A stretch of 64,000 nt of DNA from Timema cristinae (GCA_039000515.1 JBCFYV010000012.1:33470562-33534561); one strand, 5' to 3'. Positions 1 to 12,024 are shown, numbered from the stretch's first letter. Translations and numbers: made by a program. Notes: generated from the letters alone by a model not told the origin.

Positions 1-1143
1 TGTTTTAACTCTTTAACAACCAACTTTATTCTGTGTCACTTTTCTTTCTTTTTTTATTAGCACTTATCTATTTTGACATTGTGTTTTAGTCAACCCACTT
101 CTCACATCTATAACACAATTTAAACCCATTCAGAATTAAAACTTTGGTTACTTTTCCCATCAATTTTATATACAAAAAATGAGCAAAGATACTTTATGGA
201 TTTCTACTGCAAATAACAGACACACCAGCTAGGTTTGTCTCAGCATTTAAATTTTTGTGCAGTTTTCTTTTTTTTTTCTGGATACTATAAACAGTTATAT
301 CAAATAATCAATTTTTAGAATATTTGTCTGTTTTTTGCCAGTAAACTCAAAGTACTCATCGGATCAAGATTTCTTCTGTTGTACTCCTTATTTTTAAGAA
401 TACAGGATAAGCTATATACTATTGTTCTTACTCATCAGTGAACAAAATAGTGTCAAATACACTAAGCAAAAGTAGTGAACATGCATTGTGTCTGGTATTG
501 TGGGTACACAGGTTAGCAAATGATATGAGCTGGGGTGTGTAGGGGGATGGGATGGGGACTAGTTTGGGTTTCTTTGTGAAGCATTATATATACATAAACC
601 ACTTCTCTCAATTAAGGTCCTTGGCATTGTCAAGTGCAAGTCTAAAACCTGTTTTGTAAGGTGGTGGGCGGGAGGGTGAAAGGCGAGGTGTGGCTTCACA
701 ACCAACCAAAGTATCCTTCCGCGCCAACAACAGTGATGAATCATAGATGGTGCTAGCTACCGGACAGGTCTTGCGGAAAAATCATACGTTTGGAAATATC
801 AGTTTTCTCAAGAACAGTGAAATTTTTATGTTAATCGGTGTTTATTAATGGTTACATTTTCTTATTTTTTGTTATGAAACCGTTTTCTATTGAAAAATGT
901 CAATTTTATCGATAATTCATAAATTTTAAAATCATGGGTAAAAAGTATAACTTAATCAACATGCTTATATTCTTGAAGAAAACTGTTTGTTCTCATAATT
1001 CTGCATTTCCCTGCCAAATGAAAAGGGCCAATCGCCTTAAGTTTCATTCTTTTCTAACATTTGAAGTTGTTTATAGTGTTTGTGTGAAACTCCAGCAGTG
1101 GGAAATTGCCAATTATTAATAAAATTAAAATAACACAAAATCA
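1..1143. other. AT-rich noncoding DNA, nothing identified
   Basis: No exon-like or transposase-like reading frame is visible on either strand. The only long open stretch (559-744, minus) has no recognisable motif. Sequence just before 1144 may belong to the decayed mobile-element ORF that follows. Confidence 0.5.
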
Positions 1144-2146
1144 ACACACAACTTCGCATTGCCTTGGCTAAAGCAGCTCAAAAAATGTCAAATGATATTA
1201 AAAAAGTGAAAGAGTCAAACAACACTTTGGAATGTCTCACCTTTGATCTAGAAAAAACCCTACCATTGCCTCAAATACAAACTATATAGTGTTCTACAAA
1301 TGGCAGTTATGATTCTTTAACTGTGGTATTCACAGTGGATCAAAAAAACAAAGGTTTTTGCTATGTATGGGTTGAAGAGGAGCGCAAGAGATAGGATCTT
1401 GTTTAAGAAAATACATTAAAGAAAACATTGGAAACACAAATGCAGAACTAGTGCTATGGTCAGACTCTTGGGGCGCCAAAACTGCAACATAAATTTGGTT
1501 TTGTTCCTAAAGAGTGTTTTGAATGAACATGAGTCTCTGCAAGTGATAACACAATGTTTCCTTGTCTCAGGGTACAGTTTCTACCAAATGATTCTGATTT
1601 TGGAGATGTTTAGTGTGCACTTAAGCTCCAGCAAAAATTTACGTTCCAAATGATTATATTTCTATAATGGAAAAATGCAGGGGGGGGGGGGGAGAATCCC
1701 TTTATAGTTAAAAAAAATTACAAAAGAAGGTTTTTTTAGTTCTGAAGATTTAGAGAAGTCAATTACAAATAGAAAGAAAGACATTAATGGTGACAAAACT
1801 AATTTGCTTCGCTGTCAAGAAATTCAACTTAAAAAAGATAAACCATTTTCTATTTTTTTTGAAAACTGGCCTTAACCAAGAAATATCGATTGAAGTGGAT
1901 ATTTCAAAACAAGGACGACCAGTGAAACAACGAAGAATGTTTAATGAACTTGGCCAGAAGGAAAGCCGATCAGTACCCCAAAATTAAATGAACCTGAAGT
2001 CACTTCTGCATTTTATCTCGAATGATTGCAAATATTTTTACAAGAAATTAATTGGTAGTCTCGATATTAGTGATGACATTAATGGATTCAGTGGAGAATC
2101 AGATTTTGAAATTGATGAAAATTATGAGCTTGTTTGTTGGAAGTAA
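1144..2146 (+). pseudogene. Decayed mobile-element protein of the DUF7869 type
   Basis: Conceptual translation across several frames gives an ordered run of blocks that I associate with the DUF7869-containing proteins found in many copies in insect and cnidarian genomes: a segment reading LTFDLEKTLPLP near 1230, CYVWVEEE near 1360, a WSDS block followed after a frameshift by GRQNCNINLVLFLKSVLN (about 1457-1515), FLVSGYSF (about 1560), PNDSDFGDV and CALKLQQKF (about 1585-1635), and an acidic C-terminal tail ending at a stop at 2144-2146. Many in-frame stops and frameshifts separate the blocks, and a 13-G run interrupts it at 1680-1692. It is therefore a dead copy. The family is usually regarded as part of a mobile element, but its biochemical role is not established to my knowledge. 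Terminal repeats were not found. The assignment rests on recalled family motifs. Confidence 0.65.
1680..1692. repeat. Poly-G run of 13
   Basis: An uninterrupted run of 13 G, inside the decayed DUF7869-type ORF. Such a run is a common site of slippage and assembly error. Confidence 0.9.
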
Positions 2147-3429
2147 CATGTATATTAAAAGTGAAATATTTTATGTGTAATAACATGTCATAAAACGTAT
2201 TTGTAAATGTCAGATTATTTTAAAATCAGTGACAATCATAACACAAAGATAATATTTTACGTGTAAAAGATTGAATAATTTTTGCTTAAATTATGAGATA
2301 AATACTAAAACTATTTTCTAGTTTATTGTTAAAATATAAACATTGAACTTGACTTTATGTTTATTAATTAAGTAAAGATAATAATAGCCTATATGTATAC
2401 ATAATTACACTATATAATTTTTTTTATCTAAAACTATGTACCCTGCATTACTTTTGGTATTATGCATTCAGAGACCAAATGCCAAATGGTTGTTGGTCTA
2501 CTGTTTCATAAAATTTAATTATGTTAATATAATAATCTAATATAAGCTAAGCACCATTTTATTTAGTAAGTGTTATTTAGTTTAATATATAAAGCAAAAA
2601 TACACTAAAACAATTAATTTTATATATTCTTCTTTCAGATTATTACCATAAATGTTTGGTAGCAGTGTCATTAGTACTTTTAAATTAGAGTTTATTAAAA
2701 CCTTTCATTTCTCAATTCAAATCAACTGGCACTTGGTCTACTATGGCATAACTATGTCCAATTTACAACTTTAGGGGGAAGAAAAGTTTGAATAATTAAA
2801 AATGTTTATTTTTTTAAAACCATTTATTCTTTCTTCAAAATAAACTTTTGCTCTAAAAAAATCTTTGGGGACCTTCTCTAATATTTTCACTGCTATATAA
2901 AAAGTACTAGGTTTTAAAGATTCAATTAATGACTAATAAAAAATATGTTATAGTTAAATCTTATTAAAAGAAGTGTGCAACTATTTTTTCACAAATTGAG
3001 GCTTTGGGTTTGGTTTTAGTGATCAAGAAAGCACTGTAAATTACTATGCTTTGAATGTAAAAAACTAACCATTGGATCAAAATTGGTGCTAAAGTATTAT
3101 TACACATTTTATTGTGATTAAATAATCTTTAGAAGAGGATATAATATAATAACTCTGGCTAGAGTAAAATGTGAACTACTACTTAATTTCTGTAGCTCCT
3201 AGTGGAGCATAGCACATTCAAGAAAGATCCTCATCGAGCTGTCAGCAGCAAAGAAGTTCAAGTTTTCTTGGTCAACCACGCTTTCGTTTACCTTCTAGTA
3301 TCCATTCCAAAAACCAAATTCTCAACAATTCCATTCTGATTTGAGAAATGTGACTAATCCACATTTTATAACTAGTTTTATGTGGAAAAAAGGTACAGGA
3401 AAGCAAGCTAGAAAAGGGAACAAACCTAA
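2147..3429. other. AT-rich noncoding DNA
   Basis: No coding or repeat signal recognised. The composition is very AT-rich, with many short A and T runs. Confidence 0.5.
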
Positions 3430-3660
3430 TCTCTATTTTTGTATTATTATTTTTTTAGCAGCGTGTCTTGCTATGTGTTTGGGCTATGCGCATACATACT
3501 AATTATGTGTGTTATGGATATTGAAGGTTGAATTTAAAGGAATGTACATGCATTTGCATGGAAGGAAAGAGGGAAAACTATATTCGGTACATACAACCAG
3601 GATTTGAACCTCAATCTCCTCCTTATCTACAGTTTAGTCCATGAGTCGCACAAAGCCGGT
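3430..3660 (-). repeat. tRNA-derived SINE-like repeat, family B
   Basis: The right part carries, on the minus strand, a polymerase III B-box-like sequence (complement of 'ggatttgaacctc'), preceded by a long tRNA-like arm. The left part is the family B body ('acatgcatttgcatgg', 'agagggaaaac'). The same body and head recur near 6.1, 7.1, 8.6, 30.2, 41.6 and 62.6 kb on the minus strand, and near 4.0, 19.3 and 40.3 kb on the plus strand. Confidence 0.6.
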
Positions 3661-3879
3661 TGATATATTTTCTTCCATACGTGATGAAACATACCTCAAA
3701 AAGTGTTAAAGAGGTTTTCCTTATGAGATACCTAGATTTAGAAACAAAATAAAGTCAATTCATCTTGAAACCTAGTTCCACTTTACAGCTTTTACTAGAG
3801 CACAACCCTCACAAAGTAATGTGATCAAGTGTATTAAAATTCACATTTAATAAACATACTGCTAATTGCATGATCTAAT

Positions 3880-4070
3880 GCGTCACTCTTGTGTTAGATT
3901 GAATTGCCGGGTGATGGGAGCAGAATTTGAATCCCAATCGGGTTTGCTGAGAAAGGTTTTTCTTAAATGGCTCTCCACTCCCCTCGCGTGCAAATGTGGC
4001 TGCAATTCCTCTAAAGTTTAATCTTATTCATTTCTATCCCATTAGCGTAATTGATGTATGCTCATAACCT
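3880..4070 (+). repeat. Family B SINE-like repeat, plus orientation
   Basis: Degenerate B-box ('gaatttgaatcccaatc') followed by the inverted form of the family B body ('ctccactcccctcgcgtgc', 'aaatgtggctgcaatt') and its tail. Confidence 0.5.
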
Positions 4071-4674
4071 TTGCAATAAATATGCACCTGATAATTAAAA
4101 ACTAATATCAAATAAAATAAACCCACAATTACCATGAACTAATTTTACACAAGTCTTAGTATATATTTGGTTATCATACTTATGGTTACAAGTCCTTTTT
4201 AGAATACTTTTAAGACTATGTACTACAATAGCTACTAGTGCTTCAAAACTCCTGTGTAATTTTTGTTTCAGAACACACCCACTTCCAGAGGTCGACGTCA
4301 TAGTTTTTTCCGTAGGCAGTCAAAAAATTAATTGTATAATTGTGAATTATGTAATAAAAAAAATTGTAAACTGTAATTTATAATAGCTTTTAACCAAAAT
4401 TAATTTTAGAATTTTCTTACTTACATTTAAAAGGTTAAAATAAATTCTAACCTGAAGAAATTTCACCAAAACTATTTTTTTTATTGCAATAAAATATTTG
4501 AAATGTTAATATTAAAAACTATTTTACTTGGGTTGATTTTATGTTAATATAGTAAATTGTATTTTGTATTGTATTTTTTTAATAACTATTATAGGCCCAG
4601 TTTTATAATATCTTAATAAAGTACTTCATAACTCAAACCATTCGTTAGGTAATTAAAATGATCTATAGGTTGAA
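4071..4674. other. AT-rich noncoding DNA
   Basis: No exon or repeat family recognised. One open frame on the minus strand (4095-4301) has no motif. Confidence 0.45.
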
Positions 4675-5050
4675 AAGACAGCCGGACAAGGGAATTGAAC
4701 CTTAGACCCGTGGCTTAACGTATTGAGTTATCCAGAATGCATCCTCTTCTCAGGGCAGAGACTGTGATGGGTGGTTAGAAATCATCGACTTCTGTGAGCC
4801 ACTGACAACTCGAGAATGGCTTTATGCTGCAGTTAGTACAGGCTTAAAGGCATTTCCGATTTGTTGACTGTGTTATCATTGATAGCTCATAGTAGCCAAT
4901 GGTTTCCACACATCCGTCACAGGCTCTGCCTTCAAATATGAGTGAAGAAAAACTCTGAGCAGTGGACTAATGTCATCTAGCCCAGTGGTAAAGCATTGGT
5001 GAACCTCGCCAAAGGTCCCAAGTTCTATTCCTTGTCCAGGGGTTATTTTT
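4675..5050. repeat. Pair of degenerate family A tRNA-like repeats in opposite orientation
   Basis: On the minus strand, 4680-4740 resembles the family A tRNA-like module ('gacaagggaattgaacc', 'gagttatccag'). On the plus strand, 4975-5042 carries a second one ('ctagcccagtggtaaagc', then 'ggtcccaagttctattcc'), preceded by the family A upstream segment ending 'atgagtgaagaa'. Both are more diverged than the copies near 8 and 58 kb. Confidence 0.55.
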
Positions 5051-5105
5051 CAAGTTTAGGAATACAATTTATTAAGCAAAGCAGGATATTAAGATGTTGT
5101 AGAAG

Positions 5106-5273
5106 GTAACATGAGTTAAGGTCAGTGTTTTTGTAGTTTTTATAGCAAAACTTATTTTGACTAGTAAAACATAGTGACCAAACTTTGTTTCTACTGGAGC
5201 AATATTTTATTTATTTTGGCTATAAAAGTTTTGCTATACAAACTGCAGTAACACTGGCCTTAACTCATGTTAC
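5106..5273. mobile_element. Foldback MITE with about 50-bp inverted repeats
   Basis: The left arm starts 'gtaacatgagttaaggtcag' and continues to 'atagcaaaactta'. The right arm ends 'ggccttaactcatgttac' and is nearly its reverse complement over about 50 bp, with a short non-repeated centre. There is no coding capacity. The superfamily is unknown. Confidence 0.7.
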
Positions 5274-6044
5274 TCACCACCACACCTTAAAGTTCATTCA
5301 GATGTAGGTTATCCATTACATTTTTAAGTTGCCAACTTACTGCTATTTATTTATTACGAAACTTTTTATTTATCTAAGTTGAACTAGAAGATAATAAATT
5401 AATAAATCATATCCATTAATGTCTATGGAATTCCAAAAACTAATGAAGGAAAGAGATTGATAGATGATAATTTTTAACTCAGTCTATTATATTTGAGGAA
5501 ATAGATAAAAATGCTTATAAAACAATTGTGGTGATAAAATTAAAACTAATATCTATTATTTTATTCTAGATAATAACACAAAATACTAATTTTTGCACTT
5601 ATTAATATAAATGTTAACTCAAACATCACTTTGGACAATCATAACTAATGGCTGAGCTATCCCTTAACCTGCTATTAAACTTCAACAAAGAATGTAGTGA
5701 GAAATTGTGAAATGGGGCCTCAATTATAATATTAAGTGCCGATGATAGTTCTTTATATATATATATATTATATATGTTTTTAATTTCTAGGTTAATATTT
5801 TAATACAATTTTAATAAAGAATTTTAAAATATGTAGTTTTATTAATTATAAAATGTCTAACTTCCCACCCAATACTCACCATTACTAGGGAGTGGATTCT
5901 TATGCACCAAAAATGTTTAAAATAGGCATACAAATACACATTAAAAATAAAGGATTTAGGCACTAGAATAGGACTTAAGGGGGGGAAAAGTACACAATAG
6001 TGAATGTAAAATTGATTTTCTACCTGCTATTTTACTAGCTATAT
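5274..6044. other. AT-rich noncoding DNA
   Basis: No gene seen. Contains a short (AT)n run near 5755-5768. Confidence 0.5.
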
Positions 6045-6330
6045 CTCTTTTTTTATTATTATTATGTTTTACTACTCGTTCAGTCTATACACATGTTGTA
6101 CTAATTATTATAATATGTTAGGGGCTAAGGAAATATAATTTATTGGAAGTGTATCTGCACTTTTGTGGAGGGAGAGTGAAAAAACATTTAGTAAAAAACA
6201 CCTTAAGCACACTTGACCAAGGGTTGAGTCTCAATCTCCCTCCCCCAACCCCTTCTTCAGTAGTTCATTCTACTGCGAGAGTGACAGCTACTCATTCGAC
6301 CACTGAAGCAGGTCACATGCTGTTAATCAC
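6045..6330 (-). repeat. Family B SINE-like repeat, near full length
   Basis: Shows the tail ('gttgtactaattattata'), the body ('tggagggagagtgaaaa') and the tRNA-like head on the minus strand ('accactgaagcaggtc' and a degenerate B-box near 6220). It gives a typical length of about 280 bp for the family. Confidence 0.6.
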
Positions 6331-7059
6331 TAGATACTTTTTTAGAATTTCAGTAGGGAAATGGATTATATTTTCAGATACTTTTTTTTTTATATAGTTT
6401 CAAAAAAAGAGTTCTAACGCGCACGATTTCAAGGGATAAAATTTAAGAATTGCCATTTCTCCAAAAAGTTAAACTTTTATCCTGCAACATCATTCGGTTT
6501 CCTCCCAAGATGTCTGCCACTGCTCCCATTGCGCTCCACCTAATTTAAATTCATTGAGCATTATTTAATAAGTGTCTATTTTCAAACCTACTCCAAACAA
6601 GTATATGCCACAACTTACAATTTCTAAGAATCTGGACTCTCTCTTTCAGCAGAAAACCCATACCATATTAAAAAGAAAGTCCAAAGCTGAAATGGGTGCT
6701 CTGAGGTGCATATTCGTGAAATAGGCAAAAACCAACAGAATAGACTATATAAAATTAACATATTATACTCGTAATAACATAAAATGCATATATATCAATT
6801 TCCCATGTTTTATGATCAAGGAAAATAAAAGTTAAATAGGCAAAATCCAGTCCCTAACTACTACCATAAGAATATGAAACAAATTTAATTGATTAAAATA
6901 AAGGAGCATCGTAGACTGACAATAATTTAATTTTAAATATATTGACAGGGTTGGTCATATTGAAAGCTTATCAATACTTTCAGGTAAGCTTTTCTCAAGA
7001 TTTCTATTCTTTTTATATTCTCCCCCCTCCTACCTTTTTCTGTCTATCTAGCTCTTCAA
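6331..7059. other. Noncoding DNA
   Basis: No coding, RNA or repeat family recognised. Confidence 0.4.
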
Positions 7060-7285
7060 GCACCATGAGTTATACACTTGTGTACTAATTACTCTAATGT
7101 TTTTAGGGTTTATGAAGGTTATATTTATAGTAAGTGAACCCACATTTGTGTGGAGGGAGAGTGGAAAATCATTTTGTAAAAACCAACCAAGATCCGAACT
7201 TCGATCTCCCCATCATCGGCAGTCTAGTCTACTGCAAGAGTAGTGTGTAAGACTACGCAGCCACCAAAGCGGGTCTTACTAACTA
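7060..7285 (-). repeat. Family B SINE-like repeat
   Basis: Tail 'gtgtactaattactctaatg', body 'tgtgtggagggagagtgg', and a tRNA-like head read on the minus strand with a degenerate B-box (complement of 'gatccgaacttcg') and 'cagccaccaaagcgggt' at the 5' end of the element. Confidence 0.65.
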
Positions 7286-7962
7286 AAGTCATTGATAATT
7301 TTGTGATTAGTAAGTACCTTGGTTATTTTGGCCGGTAAGCCTCCTTCAAAATATGGTAGGTAATACATGTTTTTAACAAGGCATTTATATTTCATGACTG
7401 AAATTAAATTTTTTGACCAAGGGACCTGGAAAGATTCAAACCTTTATTATTGTTTTATAAAGCTACCAGCCCCCTTATATAGGACAGTGAGTGGTCAATT
7501 TGATCAGTGACACTTAGTGTTGTTTCTTAAGTCTCAAAACTCATGGCTGTTTTTTATTAAATATTCTTTCTGTTTATAATAAAATTGCTGCTAATTGCAA
7601 AATCCATCATTCACTTTTATTTATTGGTTCCTAAACTTGGCTCATTTTATAATTTTCAACCAATTTCTTAGACACTTCTGAAGCAAGATACATAAGACCT
7701 GCCAGACCGGTGTCTGTAAAGCTATAAAGCCATGAGCCAGTGCTTGCAGTGCAAGAAGACAGTGTACGGCCCAAGTACGGTAAATGTGCATTACACTTTC
7801 ACTGAATGCTTTGACATAAATGGTTATTTGGTATGAAGTCAAAATCGTACACAAACTTATTGTTACCAATATTAATGAATCAGATTGCTGAAGCTATCAT
7901 CTAACATTTTAGTGAGGCTTAACACCACTTAGATATCATATTCTGAAAATTGAAAAATGACA

Positions 7963-8035
7963 CCTGGACAAGGGAATCAAACTCGGGACCTTCGGCTTAG
8001 TACGCCAATGCTCTTACCACTGAGCTATCCAGGAT
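7963..8035 (-). other. tRNA-like module of family A repeat
   Basis: On the minus strand a 73-nt cloverleaf can be drawn: acceptor strands 'tcctgga' and 'tccaggt', D arm 'gctcagtggtaagagc', a five-pair anticodon arm with loop 'gtactaa', and a T arm with a B-box-like sequence. The implied anticodon ACU and the repeat context argue for a tRNA-derived repeat module, not a functional tRNA gene. Confidence 0.6.
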
Positions 8036-8351
8036 TCGTCCCGTGCCCATGGTCATTCTTCAATTTTCAGAATATGATATCGAAGTGGTGTTAAGCCTCA
8101 CTAAAATGTTAGATGATAGCTTAAGCTATCTGATTCATTAATATATATATATATATATATATGCAATCCCGTACAATTATCATATAATTGTCAATTGGCT
8201 GCATAATGCCAACTACCGAGTCGCAGGTGGCTGCATTGTCTGATGGTTTGTGATCCCATATATCACATGTTTTAAGCTGACGACTTCTGCACGTCCATCA
8301 TAGAGACTGCCTTAAAATATGAGTGAAGAATGACCATGGGCACGGGACGAA

Positions 8352-8424
8352 TCCTGGATAGTTGAGTGATAAGAGCATTGGCGTACTAAGCCGAAGGTCC
8401 CGGGTTCGATTCCTGTGTCCAGGT
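8352..8424 (+). other. tRNA-like module of family A repeat
   Basis: Same 73-nt module as at 7963-8035, on the plus strand. The D arm is damaged ('agttgagtgataagagc'). B-box 'gggttcgattcc' is intact and the acceptor strands pair. Confidence 0.6.
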
Positions 8425-8455
8425 GTCATTTTTCAATTTTCAGAATATTATTGTT

Positions 8456-8735
8456 ACAAAGTTACATAAAATTTTGTTTTAGTATGTAGCACCATGTCTT
8501 ACTGCCCGTTTGAGTTGTACAACTAAGTACAAATTTCACTAATGGGTTATGTCTAGGAAGACCTAATTTAGAGGAAATGAACCCAAATTTGCATGTAGGT
8601 AGAATGGAAAACTGTTTAGAAAAAAAAAACTAAATGCACCTGACCAGGATTGAACCTCGATTTCCCTGTCCTAAGCAGTCTAGTCCAACACAAGAGTAGT
8701 GTGATTAACCATGCAGCCACCAAAGTGGGTTCCAT
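8456..8735 (-). repeat. Family B SINE-like repeat
   Basis: Contains the family B tail with 'tttgagttgtacaactaag', the body ('gaacccaaatttgcatg'), B-box complement 'ggattgaacctcg', and the head end 'cagccaccaaagtgggt'. Confidence 0.65.
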
Positions 8736-9639
8736 CCTGAATTTTTCAAGTTTTGGATATTCTGAAATTCTGAATTGGATATTTTGAAGTCAGAAAAAGA
8801 ACCCTCGAATGATAGAAACCACATGTATTTTATATGTGTATATAGTTTTATTTTTAATTTCTACTAAAGGTTTCATAAATTCATAATGGTTTATTTAATG
8901 TTTGAGCTTTTGATATAATAAAATTAAAATCTAAACACATGTACTGTATGTAACAGTAAAAATCATGTAGTTTGGAAATTAGGATATATAAGAAGGAAAA
9001 ATGTGACTAGTAAAATCAATCATTGACAGACCCAGTGTTAAAAGCGCTTGTTTTTAAATAATTTTAACCCTTTAAGAGTATTGATAAATACATTTCCAAA
9101 AAATCACCTTGCTATTGATGTAAAGTGACTTTTTAAAGTAACAAATTTAACTAAACACCCTAGGAGGAAGTGTCTTCTGCATGAAATAATATAACAAAAT
9201 ATTAGGAAAAGTGGCGCTTAGGAAGGAGGAGGATTCAAATATTGGATGACTTGAAGGAAAGAAGAAAATTGTAGGACCTGAAGGAGACAGAGGACAGGGC
9301 ACATTCGCGGTCTAAGTTCAATGACAAAAGGAATGGACCTGTCGTAAGACAAAACACATAACAATCTGAATTTTAAATAACAGAACCAGCCAAATCATAA
9401 ATCCATTGTATGACAGCAATTTGGGTCATACCTTTGTAGCATCAAAGGATGAATCCTTAATATCTGCTACAAGTTTGAATATCTGCCAGCACAACATCAC
9501 AACCCATACCTTCAATAACGCTACTTATTCAAGGAAGTGCCATTTTCCGTGCCAGTATTTCAGTAGGTTCATTGAAAGATGTATTATGTTTTATTTCTCT
9601 TGTTTCCTCTCACTGCCTTTGCTGACTTAAAGTAGAGAT
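8736..9639. other. Noncoding DNA
   Basis: No supported gene. An open frame at 9406-9630 has no recognisable domain and no exon-like context. Confidence 0.4.
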
Positions 9640-10090
9640 GATCTTGGCTGTTATCCATACAAGCCGGGCGATGCCATTGCCTTGGTAACAAGAAAAGAGT
9701 TGCTCACGTAGTTCAATTGGAGGACATGTCAATCGCTACGGTAACAGTCTTTTACCCCTGCACATGGCAACTTTCAACGGTCGTTGTTACCATGAGGAAA
9801 TTTGAAGGATTGCTTAACTGAACATGCCATCTGCAAGTTCTTATTGGCCCTTGAAAATGTCACTCTTCCCCTCCTTCCAATCGCCCCCGACACACACAGC
9901 TATATTATAGCCAAGGGCTGACCTCTTGAGTCAATGCTTATATCATCAACGCTATTTATTACCAGTACTCTTGGGAGCAACATCAATTACCGCAGGAAGA
10001 AGTGGTCGTCTCAGAAGAGACATGATTGTCTTGGAGACGTTGAGAGGTGTTTTGTGTGTGGCAACTTTCAGCCAGCACGTAAGAAGTTTA
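9640..10090. promoter_or_regulatory. Possible promoter region with RFX/X-box-like sites
   Basis: This stretch is less AT-rich than its surroundings. It contains four sites matching the RGYAAC half of the RFX X-box within about 125 bp: 'attgccttggtaac' (9676-9689), 'atcgctacggtaac' (9732-9745), 'cacatggcaac' (9761-9771) and, inverted, 'gttaccatgaggaa' (about 9786-9799). A further 'ggcaac' lies near 10058. A good splice-donor match ('cac|gtaaga') lies near 10077-10082 and could end a noncoding first exon. What it would drive is unknown; the plus-strand channel gene 20 kb away lacks its 5' end, but a link is pure inference. Confidence 0.3.
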
Positions 10091-12024
10091 TATAGTTAGG
10101 ATCAGAATTAGCATATCTCCTATTATTCACAATTTCCTGATAATTTATTACCCAAGGATATTTTTATATAATGTTGAAAAGATTAGTTTCAAAGAATATG
10201 TTGTCAGTTTAGGTTTGTTTTAGCTGTTGGTGGAAGCAGATTTGATTAGGTTATTTAGGATAGTTCCATATTCTTGTTTTTGTGTGTGCACCAAAGAGAA
10301 TATTTCTATTTTGTTTCCCTAATATTTTGGGTTTGTAGACGAGTCAAGTTCATGCATTATAATTTAAATGTAAATTTTGCTTGTGTTTGAAAATGCTTAA
10401 GAAGTCCAGCATGTGTGTTTGGGCTAGCTGACTTGACCTGTATTGCACATGAATAATTTTGTTAGGTATACTGTATGTTGAGCTCATAAAGCTGTTAGAT
10501 ATTGTCTCTTTAAAATGTTTTTAGTCAGTATGTGATATTGTTGACTGTTATGCTCTTAAAGGTGTGTTTAATATATTTTCTTAAAGATATTTTTAATATT
10601 TGTGAGGTGAGATCAATCTTGTTGTGCCCTCAGTTCATTTTCTCTTAAAGGAACCTATCATTTTCATGCTATTATGTCAGATGCAAACTTCCCCAGTTGC
10701 CATGTGTAAAAATGTATAAACTGTTTGACTAGAGTCAGTGTCTAATGTTGTTAGCACCAGAGGTATATTTATATGTGAATTGTGTGTACTACCGAATCAT
10801 CCAGGTCAAGAGGCCTACCCCTGTAAAAACTAGAGCTAGATTTTTGTGTTGTTTTCCTACCCTTCTCACTGCCTTGGGTCTTGTAGGTATGGTAGGTTAC
10901 ACTTTGTAAATTGTTAAAGCACAAAACTTACATTCACTATGAGTTTAGAAATATTTTCCTGAAACACACTATGTGCTAGAGATAATTCATGCTGCCATCA
11001 CATGCTACATCATGGATATGATACAATTACCATTACAGTTTCTACTACAAATCCCATGTTATTGCTTATACAAAATAAATGTATGTATGCCATTTGTACA
11101 TTTTAGTTAAGAACTTAGCTCAATGAACGTAAATATTCCCGTAAGGAAGCATCAGGTGCCACTACACTTTGCCCCTCATCATTCCTTTGTGTCATGTGGC
11201 ACTTCATGAGAGATGTCATGCATTTGTTTGGTGTTTCTTTACCTCCCTTATTTTTGCTCATATACTTTCATTATATATGTCCACTCGCTTTGGGTTTTGC
11301 GTTTAATTTGCAGTTTAATTCAGCTAGTCTTGGCTCTAGGCGCATCGCTTCTACACTCTTTCCAACCGCTCTTCTCGCTGAGCTTAGAGAGTTGTTATGA
11401 TTCATAGCTTTTTTCTTTCTTGTTCTTTGTTACTATGAAAAGAATAAACTCTTAGATGTTATATTGTTACCAGATTGCAGCATTGCCTACAACAGGGCTG
11501 TTCAACTTGAAGTTAGTCAAGGACCTCATTTTATATGTTTGACTGTGTGCGCACCACACACGAGGAAATTAGGCTTATACAGTGTCAACGCTTTTTTTAA
11601 CTCTCAAGCAGAAATCCCAGTGTATGGTATTTACAATTTTTGGATAAATTTAATAGATGAATGTCACACAATAGGCCTATAGTTTAATATATTAAATTAA
11701 AAGTATTATAACAATTGATATACAGTTCAGTACAGCAAATATATACATATATTAAATTTTTCCAAGATTTAAGCCTGATCATGTTAAAGGAACTCCTAAA
11801 GTATGTTATATTTTTATAAATTTTTATAATGCATTGCGGGCCGCCAATTAGACAGGCCTGGCCTACATTATTAGATTAACTATTTTTATTAACATCATAA
11901 TATATGAATATGTGATTTAGAAACTAAGGGCTAAGCTCACAGATTAGTTATTATAAATAATATATGTAAATATTAAAATTAAAGATTCAAATGCAATAAG
12001 CTTCAGGTTAGCTACACATAGATA
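10091..12024. other. Noncoding DNA
   Basis: No exon or element recognised. Overlapping open frames at 11194-11407 look like chance translations of T-rich sequence. Confidence 0.4.

Larger units (their letters stand above)
7871..8455. repeat. Family A composite: two tRNA-like modules, inverted tails and a (TA)n run
   Basis: A minus-strand unit (7871-8058) consists of a tail of about 85 bp and a 73-nt tRNA-like module. It is followed directly by the same tail in plus orientation (8059-8142), so 7871-7954 and 8059-8142 form a long inverted repeat around the module. A (TA)n run (8143-8161) then joins a plus-strand unit whose upstream segment (8162-8351) precedes a second tRNA-like module (8352-8424). 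Upstream segment, module and tail recur near 58.3-58.8 kb. Confidence 0.7.

Noticed and set aside
11194..11407. Two overlapping open frames
   Set aside because: Different frames of the same T-rich stretch; neither has a domain.
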